A stretch of DNA of 64,000 bases from NCBI GenBank assembly GCA_964522165.1, contig CAZFVV010000013.1:1-64000 (forward strand), read 5' to 3'. The notes under the pieces were generated by a model. It saw only the letters and a list, made by a program, of their open reading frames with translations. It was not told the DNA's origin and did no database searches. The position numbers and the translations under genes were made by a program. Source of the stretch: JABWBP01 sp964522165. Its GTDB lineage: Bacteria; Calditrichota; Calditrichia; RBG-13-44-9; J075. Below are positions 1-8,204 of this stretch, piece after piece. The first letter of the stretch is position 1; each line of letters begins with the position of its first letter.

Positions 1-67
1 TTGCCAAACCTGTTGTTAAAGCCTTGCTTGCGTGCAAAATCAGGGCGCGAATGCTGCCGTGAACCGG

Positions 68-111
68 GAACCGCTTTGGTGGGAACCCGGAAAAGTCCCC
101 CGAAGCGGTTC
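68..111 (+). promoter_or_regulatory. Imperfect hairpin in the leader of the STAS gene
   Basis: A 9-bp inverted repeat (GAACCGCTT at 68-76, AAGCGGTTC at 103-111) encloses a 26-nt loop. It has no T-tract, so it is not a classical terminator. It lies about 50 nt upstream of the STAS start, whose ribosome-binding site is AGGAGAA at about 147-153. Whether it is a leader structure or the end of a gene beyond the window edge cannot be decided from sequence. Confidence 0.3.
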
Positions 112-160
112 AACGGCTATGAATCATTCTGTATAAAGATAAAATTCAGGAGAATCTAAA

Positions 161-466
161 ATGGAATTTAGATTGGATCAAAAAGAAGAGGCGATTTGGG
201 TAGCGATCATCGGCGCGGTGGATAATGAACATGCCGAGGAGTTGAAGAGCCAATTCCAGGAATTGCTCCAGCGCGATTTCAATGAAGCGGTTTTCGACCT
301 TACCCACGTGCCCTTTATTACCAGTTCGGGAATCGGTAAATTCCTGATTTTCTACAAAAACGTCGTCTCCAAAGGAAAGCGAATGCGCGTTAAAGGCATC
401 AACGATAATCTGTTCGAGCTTTTCCGTTCCATTAAATTAGACCAACTGTTCCCGATTGAAAAATAA
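161..466 (+). CDS. STAS-domain anti-sigma factor antagonist (SpoIIAA/RsbV type)
   Basis: This 101-residue protein is a single STAS domain. It has the expected pattern of an N-terminal strand, then 'FDLTHVPFITSSGIGKFL', in which the Ser-Ser-Gly after the second hydrophobic strand (about residues 54-56) marks the serine phosphorylated in antagonists of this family. Such proteins bind or release a partner kinase according to their phosphorylation state. The next gene, 15 nt downstream, encodes a receiver fused to an RsbW-type ATPase and is the obvious partner, so the two probably form an operon. The ribosome-binding site AGGAGAA is well placed. The domain call is firm; the controlled target (sigma factor or other) is unknown because no sigma gene is adjacent. 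Confidence 0.85.
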   Translation: MEFRLDQKEEAIWVAIIGAVDNEHAEELKSQFQELLQRDFNEAVFDLTHVPFITSSGIGKFLIFYKNVVSKGKRMRVKGINDNLFELFRSIKLDQLFPIEK

Positions 467-481
467 TCCTGCTGCTCTCCA

Positions 482-1408
482 ATGAATCCCAGGGAAAACC
501 CGATCCTGATCGTCGATGATGAGCCTTCGATCCTGTTAATGCTCTCCGATTACTTCGATTCTTTGGCATACCCGGTTCATACCGCAAAGAACGCGGAAGA
601 AGCGCTGCGGATTTGCAGCGATAACCAGCGCATCTCCCTGGTCATTACCGACATCGATCTGCCGGGGATTTCCGGCATCGAGTTGCTGAAAATTATCCGC
701 GAAACCCGGCCGGAGCTGCCGGTAGTGATCATTACCGGGTTGAGAACCCTGGATTCGGCAATCTCCGCCATCAAGAACGGCGCTTATGATTACCTGACCA
801 AGCCTTTCGAGCTGGGGGAGGTTCGCAAGGTGGTGGAAAAGGTGCTGCGGTATCGCACCGGCTCGCAAAAGCGCAAGCAGGTTTTTCGCTTTACCGATGC
901 GATGAGCATCAAATTCGACATTCCCACCGGGCAACTGGACGCCGGGGTGGTGGCGGAGTACCTGGCGGGGTTTCTCTGGAATACCGGTTTTTGCGAAAAA
1001 GATGGGTTCCACCAGTTTTACGTGGCCTTTACCGAAACCCTGCTCAACGCGGTGGAGCACGGCAACCTGGAACTTTCCTCTTCGCTGAAAGAGGGAGATT
1101 TCGAGAAAATCAAGGCTTTTGAAGAACTCCGCGCTTCCCGCTTGAACGAGCCTTACTACGCCAATCGCAAAGTTTTGATTACTTTTTTATATAATCAAAA
1201 TTGCTTTTCCCTTACCATCACCGATGAAGGCGCCGGCTTCAACTGGAAACCCTATGTCACCGATACCAACCAGATTTTCCAGGCCAGCGCCAAACCGTAC
1301 GGGCGGGGGTTTATGCTTATCCACCACATCATCGACGAAGTGTATTTTAACGAAAAGGGGAATTCGATTACCCTGGTTAAATCCAAATCCTCTCGTGGGA
1401 TGAATTAG
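482..1408 (+). CDS. Response regulator receiver fused to RsbW-type serine kinase ATPase domain
   Basis: Residues 1-125 form a receiver: acidic pair in 'LIVDDEPS', phospho-acceptor Asp in 'VITDIDLPG', Thr in 'VVIITGLR' and Lys in 'DYLTKPFE'. After a linker, residues 165-300 form a GHKL ATPase with the N-box 'ETLLNAVEHGN' and the G1-like 'ITDEGAGFNW', typical of anti-sigma serine kinases rather than histidine kinases. No DHp (H-box) helix is visible. Known family logic: phosphorylation of the receiver would switch the ATPase domain, which phosphorylates or sequesters the STAS protein encoded just upstream. The ATPase region has an insertion of about 35 residues between its N and G boxes. Domain content is sure; the actual partner is inferred from adjacency. 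Confidence 0.85.
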   Translation: MNPRENPILIVDDEPSILLMLSDYFDSLAYPVHTAKNAEEALRICSDNQRISLVITDIDLPGISGIELLKIIRETRPELPVVIITGLRTLDSAISAIKNGAYDYLTKPFELGEVRKVVEKVLRYRTGSQKRKQVFRFTDAMSIKFDIPTGQLDAGVVAEYLAGFLWNTGFCEKDGFHQFYVAFTETLLNAVEHGNLELSSSLKEGDFEKIKAFEELRASRLNEPYYANRKVLITFLYNQNCFSLTITDEGAGFNWKPYVTDTNQIFQASAKPYGRGFMLIHHIIDEVYFNEKGNSITLVKSKSSRGMN

Positions 1409-1464
1409 GCCGCAAAAATCTGTTGTTATGCTCGTTAAGGGTTGATGTGCGCGTTTCAACCGGC

Positions 1465-1486
1465 GTGCAAAGCATTAGCGTTGCAC
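1465..1486. repeat. Dispersed ~22-bp palindrome, copy 1, in a 298-bp spacer
   Basis: GTGCAAAGC and GCGTTGCAC are near-complementary arms (one mismatch) around ATTA. Related palindromes lie at 5601-5647, 26750-26767, 29909-29928 and 34549-34606. The surrounding spacer (1409-1706) holds no convincing gene; two overlapping open frames there are low-complexity readings of the spacer without family resemblance. Confidence 0.6.
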
Positions 1487-1706
1487 TGCCCCTGGAAAAT
1501 CGAAGTTCTATGGCGAAGCCCCCAAGGGGTAAAACGTTCCTCTTCCGATGCCGAAGGCGCTTCTTCGGAGAAGAACCGCTTCGCGGCAGCGCGCTCCACA
1601 TTTTTTAAGAGATTTTTCGATTGTGATTTAGTTTTTATTTACAAAAATCATATTGCATTAAATTGGCGCGGAAACTATTTTTTGAAGCATTGACACGGAG
1701 TGTTCG

Positions 1707-2789
1707 ATGAAACAGTATTACATATTAGTCGTGGATGATGATTACGCCAGCCGTTTGATGTTGAAAAAAGCGCTCGAACACGATAATTATATGGTGACCC
1801 TGTGCAGTAATGGAACCGACGCCCTTACCCTGCTGCAGCAACAAAAATTCGACCTGGTTTTAACGGATTTGATTATGCAGGGCATCAGCGGGATCGACCT
1901 GCTGGAAAAAGTGCGGGAATTGAATAAAGACATGGCCACCATCCTGCTCACCGGCCACGCCTCCATCGAAACCGCGGTGCAGGCGGTGCGCTTAGGCGCA
2001 AGCGATTACCTGCTCAAGCCGATCAACCTGGAAGAGCTGCAAATCCGGGTTAAGCGGGCTTTTGAGCGCTTAGAGCTGGAAAAAAGATTATACGAAGCGG
2101 AAAGGAAACTGACCTATAACGCCACCATCGCTACCACCAACCACGAGATCAATCAACCCCTTACTGTGATCATCTCCGCCATTGATATGATCAAAATGGA
2201 GCTGCAAAAGCTGAATATCAACAACCAGCGCCTCACCAATTATCTGCAGCTGATGCACAAATCCTCCCTGAGAATTGCCAATATCCTGCGGAAATTGCGG
2301 GAAATCTCTTCTCCCAAGATTCAGGACGTGCCGCTGGGCATGAAGATGATCGAAATTCAAGATGACAAACAGACCGCGGCGATGGCGCTGGATAACCGTT
2401 ATATTCTGGTCATCGAAGACGAAGAGCAGTTGCGGCAGATCCTCCAGAGTGTCTTGAATTCCGCTTCTTACAAAGTGATTCTGGCAGAAACTGCGCATGA
2501 AGGAATTGATCTTTACCGGGCGGATAAAGAGTTGATCGAACTGGTGGTGCTGGATTTTAATCTTCCGGATGCTAACGGCCTGAACGTTCTCCACCAATTG
2601 CAATCCCTTAACCCGGAGGTCAAAATTCTGTTGACCTCCGGCTTTGATGTGGATGAATCAATTCAGGAAGCTTTGAAATTAGGGGCTTTGGAGTTTATTC
2701 GCAAACCGTTCAACCGGCAGCAAATTCTCGAGTCAGTAAAGAAAATATATACCTATCACCCAACGGATACCAACCAAACTTCCCGCTAA
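1707..2789 (+). CDS. Receiver - DHp-like helix - receiver protein without ATPase domain
   Basis: The protein has 360 residues. The first receiver (about 1-120) has 'LVVDDDYAS', acceptor 'VLTDLIMQG' and 'DYLLKPIN'. The middle (about 135-215) contains 'TNHEINQPLTVI', a recognisable histidine-kinase H-box, in a helical segment. The second receiver (about 230-350) has 'LVIEDEEQL', 'VVLDFNLPD' and 'EFIRKPFN'. No N, G1 or G2 ATP-binding box follows the H-box, so it cannot autophosphorylate alone. By inference it acts as a phosphotransfer or dimerisation hub that receives phosphate from another kinase. It lies 298 bp after the receiver-ATPase gene, which has the opposite deficiency. The gene is intact, with an ATG after GGAG. 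Confidence 0.8.
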   Translation: MKQYYILVVDDDYASRLMLKKALEHDNYMVTLCSNGTDALTLLQQQKFDLVLTDLIMQGISGIDLLEKVRELNKDMATILLTGHASIETAVQAVRLGASDYLLKPINLEELQIRVKRAFERLELEKRLYEAERKLTYNATIATTNHEINQPLTVIISAIDMIKMELQKLNINNQRLTNYLQLMHKSSLRIANILRKLREISSPKIQDVPLGMKMIEIQDDKQTAAMALDNRYILVIEDEEQLRQILQSVLNSASYKVILAETAHEGIDLYRADKELIELVVLDFNLPDANGLNVLHQLQSLNPEVKILLTSGFDVDESIQEALKLGALEFIRKPFNRQQILESVKKIYTYHPTDTNQTSR

Positions 2790-2852
2790 CGCCTCTCAAA
2801 TTTTTTGAATTTTGGCGCTATGCGCCAGGCAGGGGAATAAAACGAGGATTTC

Positions 2853-3320
2853 TCAGGAGTGTTCGACGGCCACCAACATCTGGCTCAGGTCTAAAATCAT
2901 CTGATTGTCCTTTTCCACCATTCTCCGCACAAATTCCCTGAAAGAAACATGGCCTTCCACCTCGTGAACCCCGGTTCTTTCCCAGGAGCCGATTGGCAGA
3001 GTATGGAGCAGTTGCAGCAATTCTTTGCGCTGGGCTAAAAAGGCCTGTGCAAGTTGGGCAATGGAATCCCTTTGATGGGGATTGCGCTGGCGGACTCGCT
3101 CCACTCGAATTTGCGGGAGGTAAGGATTCTCTTCTTTGAGAATCTTCTTCAGCCGGAAATTAATGACCTCGCTTTGCAAATCAGCCAGAGTGCCCAACAG
3201 ATCTTTCACCTGGTAAGAATGCTGGGGATAGTCGGTTCCGTTAGCATTTTCCCCGATTCTATATAAAATCTCTGAATAGCGCCGAAAATTGCCTTCGAGA
3301 GATACAATCAATTCATTCAT
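2853..3320 (-). CDS. DinB-like four-helix protein
   Basis: This protein of about 155 residues matches the DinB/YfiT-like helical bundle pattern: a leading helix ending 'RRYSEILYRI', the segment 'YSWxVKDLLGTLADLQ'-like 'HSYQVKDLLGTLADLQ', a central 'RQRNPHQRDSIAQLAQAF', and a C-terminal 'SFREFVRRMVEKDNQMILDLSQML'. In the family, three histidines usually bind a metal in thiol-dependent transferases. Here only some positions look preserved (the penultimate helix has 'VEKDNQ' where 'AxHDxxH' is usual), so metal binding is doubtful. ATG at 3320 is preferred; a GTG two codons upstream (3326) is possible. It is convergent with the preceding signalling gene. Function unknown. Confidence 0.65.
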   Translation of the reverse strand: MNELIVSLEGNFRRYSEILYRIGENANGTDYPQHSYQVKDLLGTLADLQSEVINFRLKKILKEENPYLPQIRVERVRQRNPHQRDSIAQLAQAFLAQRKELLQLLHTLPIGSWERTGVHEVEGHVSFREFVRRMVEKDNQMILDLSQMLVAVEHS

Positions 3321-3326
3321 ACCCAC

Positions 3327-3952
3327 ATCCCGGATTTCTTGGATGCAACATTAACAATTAGCCTGAGAAGTAACCTCAATTACGGTCAATTTTCGAATGA
3401 TGAATATCACAATTGCTTTTCTCCCCCCACCGGAATGCAGACGGTTCGATTTTATAATGATTTTCCTCGCGGAAACCTCAGATTCAATCGACGAAGACCA
3501 AAATATTATTAAAACAAAATCAATTTTCATGCCATGCGCCGAAACCGTTGGAGATAAAGCCGGCCGAGGGCATACGCAATCACCACCCTGCAAACCGCAA
3601 GGTATAGATGATGCGCCTGAAAACGCTTTCCCGATGCAGAATTACAGGCGCTGAATCAACTGATCTATATTGAAAATTGGAGTATGCCTGCCTTTATGAT
3701 TGTTCCCAAGGAATACCGCCTCCCAGGTGTGGATCAGCATAACTGTATAGCTTTTTCACACCTTTTGTTCATTGGTTCGGCGGAAGATAAATAAAGAATC
3801 ACCCAATATCTAATAAAAAATTCATTTTTTTTCGGTTCAGACTCCCTGCTGCGATTGGCCGCGCCGGAACCACCCTTTTTCCACCTTCCCGGAACGTAAT
3901 AACCGGGCGACATCGAAGCCGCAATTTTACGCCGGAAATCGCCAAAAAAAGG
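3327..3952. other. Gene-poor intergenic region
   Basis: No supported gene is present between the DinB-like gene and the promoter of the HNH gene. Open frames on both strands (for example 3397-3654 plus and 3734-4015 minus) lack start signals and family resemblance. A 57-codon open frame at 3621-3794 (plus, no good start) includes 'YIENWS', a motif also found near the end of some bacterial sugar transferases, but the remainder does not match, so it may be a decayed remnant or chance. Confidence 0.4.
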
Positions 3953-3982
3953 TTGACAAATCTTGTGCCGGGCGGTTATCTT
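3953..3982 (+). promoter_or_regulatory. Sigma70-type promoter of the HNH nuclease gene
   Basis: A perfect -35 box TTGACA (3953-3958) is followed at 18 bp by TATCTT (3977-3982, four of six matches). Transcription would start near 3989, downstream of the longest possible start codon at 3963. This supports the ATG at 4005, which has an AAGGTG ribosome-binding site. Confidence 0.5.
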
Positions 3983-4004
3983 TCGAGGTTTAAAAAGGTG
4001 CGCC

Positions 4005-4508
4005 ATGTTAAACAAGAGCGTTTTGCTATTGAACCAGAATTACGAACCGCTGACCGTCTGTAATGTCAAAAAGGCGATCATTTTGCTCTATTTGGGCAAA
4101 GCGGAAGCGATCGAGATCGACACCGTATGGCTCCGTTCGATCAATAGCAAAATGCACCTGCCAATCGTCATTCGGCTGAAACGGTACGCCCGCGCACCGC
4201 AGAAACGCATCATCCTGAATCGCAAAAATCTGCTCATCCGGGATAATTATTCCTGCCAATACTGCGGCAGGGGCACCCAGCCGCTAACGGTGGACCATAT
4301 CATCCCCAAGCAGTTCGGCGGGAAAGACACCTGGGAAAACCTGGTCATTGCCTGTTTGGCCTGCAATAATCGCAAAGGGAACCGCACCCCGGAACAGGCT
4401 TCTATGAAATTGGTGAACCGGCCCAGGAAGCCCAATCAATTTTTCTACTTTCAACACTTCATCGGGGTGAAAGACGAGCGCTGGAGACCCTACCTATTCA
4501 TGGATTGA
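4005..4508 (+). CDS. HNH endonuclease family protein
   Basis: The protein has 167 residues. The N-terminal half ('LLLNQNYEPLTVCNVKKAIILLYLGKAEAIE') is the conserved lead-in of a widespread bacterial HNH group. The nuclease core is 'CQYCG...LTVDHIIPKQFGG...WENLVIACLACNNRKGNRTP': two CxxC pairs for structural zinc, the DH pair for metal-dependent catalysis and the terminal N/K. The family usually consists of stand-alone genes of unknown biological role in chromosomes, not restriction systems, and no methylase is adjacent. The start at 4005 was chosen over 3963 from ribosome-binding site and promoter positions. The gene is complete. Confidence 0.85.
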   Translation: MLNKSVLLLNQNYEPLTVCNVKKAIILLYLGKAEAIEIDTVWLRSINSKMHLPIVIRLKRYARAPQKRIILNRKNLLIRDNYSCQYCGRGTQPLTVDHIIPKQFGGKDTWENLVIACLACNNRKGNRTPEQASMKLVNRPRKPNQFFYFQHFIGVKDERWRPYLFMD

Positions 4509-4594
4509 GCAAATTTTGCATTTCTTGTGTCGTAATGATATCCGGCGGGAGGAGTTCGACTTCCCGGAAACGCCTGAAACATAGAGGTTAAGCA

Positions 4595-5584
4595 TTGCAG
4601 AATATTCGCAATAAAAAAATTCTTAGCGGCATCCAGCCCTCCGGGGTGCTGCACATCGGAAATTATTTCGGAGCGATCCGCCAGCACATTGCCCTGCAAA
4701 AAGAAAACGAGTGCCTCTATTTCGTGGCCAATTACCACGCCATGACCAGCATTTCCGATAAGCAAAAAATGCAAGGGCACAGCTTGATGGTGGCGATGGA
4801 TTACCTGGCGCTGGGCTTCGACCCGGAAAAAGCGCGGCTGTTCCTCCAATCCGACGTTCCCGAAGTGACCGAGCTGGCCTGGATTTTATCTACCGTCACC
4901 CCGATGGGCTTATTGGAGCGGGCGCACTCTTACAAAGATAAAATCGCCCGGGGGCTTTCTCCCACTCACGGGCTGTTTACGTACCCGGTGCTGATGGCCG
5001 CGGATATCTTGATCTATGACTCCGAATACGTGCCGGTGGGCAAAGATCAAAAACAGCACTTAGAAATAACCCGCGATATCGCGGAGAAATTCAACCTGGC
5101 GTACGGCCAGACCCTGGTGGTTCCGGAAGAATTGATCCTTCCGGAAGTGGCGGTGGTGCCGGGAACCGACGGGCAAAAGATGAGCAAGAGCTATGACAAT
5201 ACCATCGAAATATTTGCCGATTACAAAGCCTTGAAATCGAAAGTGATGAACATCGTTACCGATTCCACTCCCCTGGAAGCGCCCAAGGATCCTGATAAAT
5301 CGACGGTGTTCGATCTCTACAAGCTCTTTGCTGCCCCGGGGGAAATCGAAGAGATGCGCCGGAAATACCTCGCCGGCGGGTATGGCTACGGCCACGCCAA
5401 AAAAGAATTGCTGGAAAAGATCTGGATCTACTTTGAACCGCATCGCAAACTGCGCGAAGAATTGGAAAACAACCTGGATTACGTCAAAGACGTGCTGCGC
5501 CAGGGCGCATCAACCGCCCGGGAAAAAGCCCGGCAAGTGATGGAACGCGTGCGCGACCGGGTGGGATTGCTCAATATCGGGTGA
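4595..5584 (+). CDS. trpS: Tryptophanyl-tRNA synthetase
   Basis: Cytoplasmic class I synthetase that charges tRNA-Trp. It has 329 residues, the normal length for bacterial TrpS. The HIGH-type motif is 'GVLHIGNYFG' (about residues 15-24) and the KMSKS loop is 'GQKMSKSYDNTI' (about 194-205). 'NYHAMTS', 'MGLLERAHSYKDK' and 'VGKDQKQHLEITRDIA' are characteristic tryptophan- and tRNA-binding segments. The start appears to be TTG at 4595, with AGAGG seven bases upstream; no in-frame ATG fits before the conserved 'KKILSGIQPSG'. It is followed by two perfect palindromes of a dispersed family and then scpA. No tRNA-Trp or T-box is visible upstream. Confidence 0.97.
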   Translation: MQNIRNKKILSGIQPSGVLHIGNYFGAIRQHIALQKENECLYFVANYHAMTSISDKQKMQGHSLMVAMDYLALGFDPEKARLFLQSDVPEVTELAWILSTVTPMGLLERAHSYKDKIARGLSPTHGLFTYPVLMAADILIYDSEYVPVGKDQKQHLEITRDIAEKFNLAYGQTLVVPEELILPEVAVVPGTDGQKMSKSYDNTIEIFADYKALKSKVMNIVTDSTPLEAPKDPDKSTVFDLYKLFAAPGEIEEMRRKYLAGGYGYGHAKKELLEKIWIYFEPHRKLREELENNLDYVKDVLRQGASTAREKARQVMERVRDRVGLLNIG

Positions 5585-5600
5585 TTGATTTGGCGTCAGG

Positions 5601-5647
5601 AGTGCAGAATTTATTCTGCACTGTTAGTGCAAAATAAATTTTGCACT
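5601..5647. repeat. Two adjacent perfect 22-bp palindromes, dispersed family
   Basis: AGTGCAGAATTTATTCTGCACT-type (5601-5622) and AGTGCAAAATAAATTTTGCACT-type (5626-5647) palindromes have 9- and 10-bp perfect arms. They lie between trpS and scpA. The pair arrangement, one GCAGAA/GCAAAG type followed by one GCAAAA type, is repeated at 34549-34606. Confidence 0.7.
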
Positions 5648-5722
5648 CCTGTTGTGCAATTTGACATACGCCGGTTGCCAGATAGCCCAATTCCCTCACC
5701 CACAACCCTTTTAAGCCTGCCT

Positions 5723-6514
5723 ATGTATCAAATAAAATTACCGGTCTTCGAAGGCCCCTTCGATTTGCTGCTGTTCTTGATTCGCAAGAACGAAATCGAC
5801 ATTTATGATATTCCCATTGCCCAAATTACCCGGGAATACCTGGAATATCTGGAATTGATGCAACTGCTAGATCTGGAAATTGCCGGGGAATTTATCGAAA
5901 TGGTGGCCACCCTGATCCTCATCAAAACCCGCATGTTGCTGCCCAATCCCCCGGAAGAATCCCTGGAAGAAATCGAAGACCCGCGCCTGAAGCTGACCCT
6001 GCAGCTCCTGGAGTACCGCCGCTTCAAAGAGTCCGCCGAACATCTGGAAGGCCTGGAGAGCGTGCGGCGGCAATATTTCCCCCGCCGGGTGAACATGAAG
6101 CAGGTTTTGCGGGAAAAATTCGCCGCGGATGAAGAATTCATCATCGACGCTACCCTGTTCGATTTGCTGACCGCCTTCAAACGCGCCCTGGACAACATGC
6201 CTAAGATCACCATGCACCACGTTCACCCCGTCCGGGTAACGATTGAGGAGCAGGTCAATTTCATATTTCACCATTTCCAGGGGAAAAGTTTTCTCTTTTT
6301 TCACGAATTGATCGGGGAATTACCGGAGAAAATTCATTTAGTGGTTACGTTCATGGCAATATTGGATTTGATGCGCTTGAACCTGGTTTCCGCCCGGCAG
6401 CAGGAACCGTTTGGAGAAATACGCCTGGTGCCGTTGTCGGAACTCAGTTTTTCCCATTATCTCAGCCTCCGGGAAAGCCTGGAAGTGGATGCCGCGGTGA
6501 AGAACGGAGAGTAA
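5723..6514 (+). CDS. scpA: Segregation and condensation protein A
   Basis: Kleisin subunit of the SMC-ScpAB condensin, which compacts and segregates the chromosome. At 263 residues it has the canonical start 'MYQIKLPVFEGPFDLLLFLIRKNEIDIYDIPIAQITREYLEYL', which defines the true ATG at 5723; the 46-codon upstream extension of the open frame is spacer sequence containing the palindromic repeats. 'EFIEMVATLILIKTRMLLP' and the C-terminal winged helix ('HELIGELPEKIHLVVTFMAILDLMRLNLV') are both present. The partner scpB follows after about 200 bp, as in many bacteria. smc is not in the window. Confidence 0.95.
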   Translation: MYQIKLPVFEGPFDLLLFLIRKNEIDIYDIPIAQITREYLEYLELMQLLDLEIAGEFIEMVATLILIKTRMLLPNPPEESLEEIEDPRLKLTLQLLEYRRFKESAEHLEGLESVRRQYFPRRVNMKQVLREKFAADEEFIIDATLFDLLTAFKRALDNMPKITMHHVHPVRVTIEEQVNFIFHHFQGKSFLFFHELIGELPEKIHLVVTFMAILDLMRLNLVSARQQEPFGEIRLVPLSELSFSHYLSLRESLEVDAAVKNGE

Positions 6515-6615
6515 GCAGGGACAGTCCGCAGGAGGCGTTGAAAAAACCTGCCCCTGCCGCCTGCCCTTTCCCATCCTCCCGGCTGCGTTATTAAATTCTT
6601 AACCCCCCGATGGTG

Positions 6616-6656
6616 TAATATCGGTCAATACATTTTTGAGGGTTAGACCGATATTA
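6616..6656. promoter_or_regulatory. 11-bp perfect inverted repeat upstream of scpB
   Basis: TAATATCGGTC (6616-6626) and GACCGATATTA (6646-6656) are perfectly complementary around a 19-nt loop in the scpA-scpB spacer. No T-run follows, so a protein-binding site or RNA leader hairpin is more likely than a terminator. The role is unknown. Confidence 0.45.
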
Positions 6657-6721
6657 TCCCCGTCCTTTGAAGGATTAATTCAACACTTGCTCTGCAAACA
6701 GGGCATGGTTATTTTGGCCGG

Positions 6722-7447
6722 GTGTTGAAAAAAAGCTTCTTTGATAACGGTATGGTAAATTCCGAAGATAAACCGAATATCTCAGGGATTGAGAGTTATT
6801 CCGCGCTGGCAATTTTTGAGGCGCTGCTATTTAGCAGTGATGAGCCTCTCACTGCGACAAGGGTGCGGGAAGTTGTTCCGGAATTAAAGGGATTTGAGAT
6901 CCGGAAGTTGGTAGAAGAATTGAACGAAATCTATCGGCAAGGTGGGCGGCCTTACCGCATCGATACAATTGCCGAAGGATTTCAACTATTTACCCTGCCG
7001 GAATATGCCCCTTTTGTGGAGAGACTCCACGCGAAACGCCAACAGGCGCGTTTGAGCGCCAGGGCCCTGGAAACCCTGGCAATCGTTGCCTACAAACAGC
7101 CGGTCACCCGGCACGATATTGAAGAAATTCGCGGCGTGAGTGTGGATGGTGTGCTGAAAACCCTTCTCTCGCGAAATTTAATCACCATAGCCGGAACAGC
7201 CGACGCGCCGGGAAGTCCCTTTATTTATAAAACTACCCGGCAATTCCTGGAGTACTTTGGCCTCAAGAGTCTTAAAGAATTGCCTAAATTAAAGGAACTG
7301 GACGAGATCGTCGAAGCCGATTCCGAGGCTCGGGAAAAATTCGGCGATGCCTTTTTAAAGGAAATTGCTCCGGAAATTTTAGGGATGAAGGAACATGGAA
7401 TATCTGAAGGAAATGAAGAGAGTCAGGAACACCATCCAGATGAATAA
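6722..7447 (+). CDS. scpB: Segregation and condensation protein B
   Basis: Winged-helix partner that dimerises and binds the ScpA kleisin in the SMC condensin. Hallmarks are 'AIFEALLFSSDEPLTATRVREVVPE' (first winged helix), 'ARLSARALETLAIVAYKQPVTRHDIEEIRGVSVDGVLKTLLSRNLI' (second winged helix, strongly conserved) and 'GSPFIYKTTRQFLEYFGLKSLKELP'. It has 241 residues from GTG at 6722; ATG at 6752 is an alternative, and neither has a strong ribosome-binding site. The acidic tail after residue 215 is variable in the family. Its last 8 bases overlap the start of the pseudouridine synthase gene, a usual gene order for scpB, implying translational coupling. Confidence 0.95.
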   Translation: MLKKSFFDNGMVNSEDKPNISGIESYSALAIFEALLFSSDEPLTATRVREVVPELKGFEIRKLVEELNEIYRQGGRPYRIDTIAEGFQLFTLPEYAPFVERLHAKRQQARLSARALETLAIVAYKQPVTRHDIEEIRGVSVDGVLKTLLSRNLITIAGTADAPGSPFIYKTTRQFLEYFGLKSLKELPKLKELDEIVEADSEAREKFGDAFLKEIAPEILGMKEHGISEGNEESQEHHPDE

Positions 7448-8204
7448 CGAGAACCATCTGATTCGTCTAAACCGCTTTTTGGCAATGGCCGGCATCGGAA
7501 GCCGGCGCAATTGTGACACCTATATCCTGGAAGGCCGGGTAGCCGTCAACGATGAACCGATACAGAAATTGGGCACCCGGGTAGATGCCAGCAAGGATAC
7601 AGTTCTTTTTGACGGCAAACCGGTGGAGCTTCCCCAAGAATTGATCTACATTCTGCTCAATAAGCCGGCCCGAACCGTCACCACCGCCAAGGATGACCGG
7701 CAGCGGCGAACCGTAATCGATTTGATCGGCGCTCCCAAACGCCTCTTTCCGGTGGGGCGGCTCGATTACAATACCACCGGCGCGCTGCTAATTACCAACG
7801 ACGGCGAATTGTCGTACTTTCTCATCCACCCCCGTTTTCAGGTCAAAAAAGTGTACCGGGTCATGCTCAACCGGATGATCCGGCCCATCGATTTGCACCA
7901 TTTTCAAACCGGGATCGTTCTGGACGGGCGTAAAACCGCTCCTTGCAAGGCGCGGGAATTGCGGCGGGTGGGAAACCGCAGTTTTCTGGAAGTCGAAATC
8001 CATGAAGGCCGCAACCGCCAAATCCGGCGCATGTTCGAAGAATTAGGCTACCACGTCGAACAATTGCACCGGGTCAGTTTCGCCACCCTGCATGTAAATG
8101 ATTTGAATCCCGGTGAATGGCGTGAGCTTAGCGGCGAAGAAGTGGATAGCTTGAAGGAACTGGTCGAAACCCAAAAAGGCGAAGTGTTAGAGGCCGATCA
8201 ATAG
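7440..8204 (+). CDS. rRNA pseudouridine synthase, RsuA/RluB family
   Basis: Isomerises a specific uridine to pseudouridine in rRNA. From ATG at 7440 it has 254 residues: an N-terminal S4 RNA-binding domain ('IRLNRFLAMAGIGSRRNCDTYILEGRVAVN') and a catalytic domain with 'FPVGRLDYNTTGALLITNDG', where the Asp in GRLD is the catalytic residue, and 'IHEGRNRQIRRMFEELGY'. An upstream ATG at 7395 lies inside scpB and would add residues not seen in the family. The start overlaps scpB by 8 nt. RluB (23S) is more likely than RsuA from the scpB context, but the target base cannot be read from sequence. Confidence 0.93.
   Translation: MNNENHLIRLNRFLAMAGIGSRRNCDTYILEGRVAVNDEPIQKLGTRVDASKDTVLFDGKPVELPQELIYILLNKPARTVTTAKDDRQRRTVIDLIGAPKRLFPVGRLDYNTTGALLITNDGELSYFLIHPRFQVKKVYRVMLNRMIRPIDLHHFQTGIVLDGRKTAPCKARELRRVGNRSFLEVEIHEGRNRQIRRMFEELGYHVEQLHRVSFATLHVNDLNPGEWRELSGEEVDSLKELVETQKGEVLEADQ

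Noticed and set aside
61..130. Possible cobalamin-type riboswitch in the STAS leader (GGGAACCCGG...CCCCCGAAGCGG)
   Set aside because: A few bases resemble the conserved core, but the surrounding paired elements are missing and the downstream gene has no link to cobalamin.
1423..1693. Small plus-strand open frames between the two signalling genes
   Set aside because: They read through palindromic and GC-skewed spacer and overlap each other; no start signals.
3621..3794. 57-codon open frame with YIENWS, as in sugar transferases
   Set aside because: Only six residues match, there is no start codon with ribosome-binding site, and flanking residues differ from the family.
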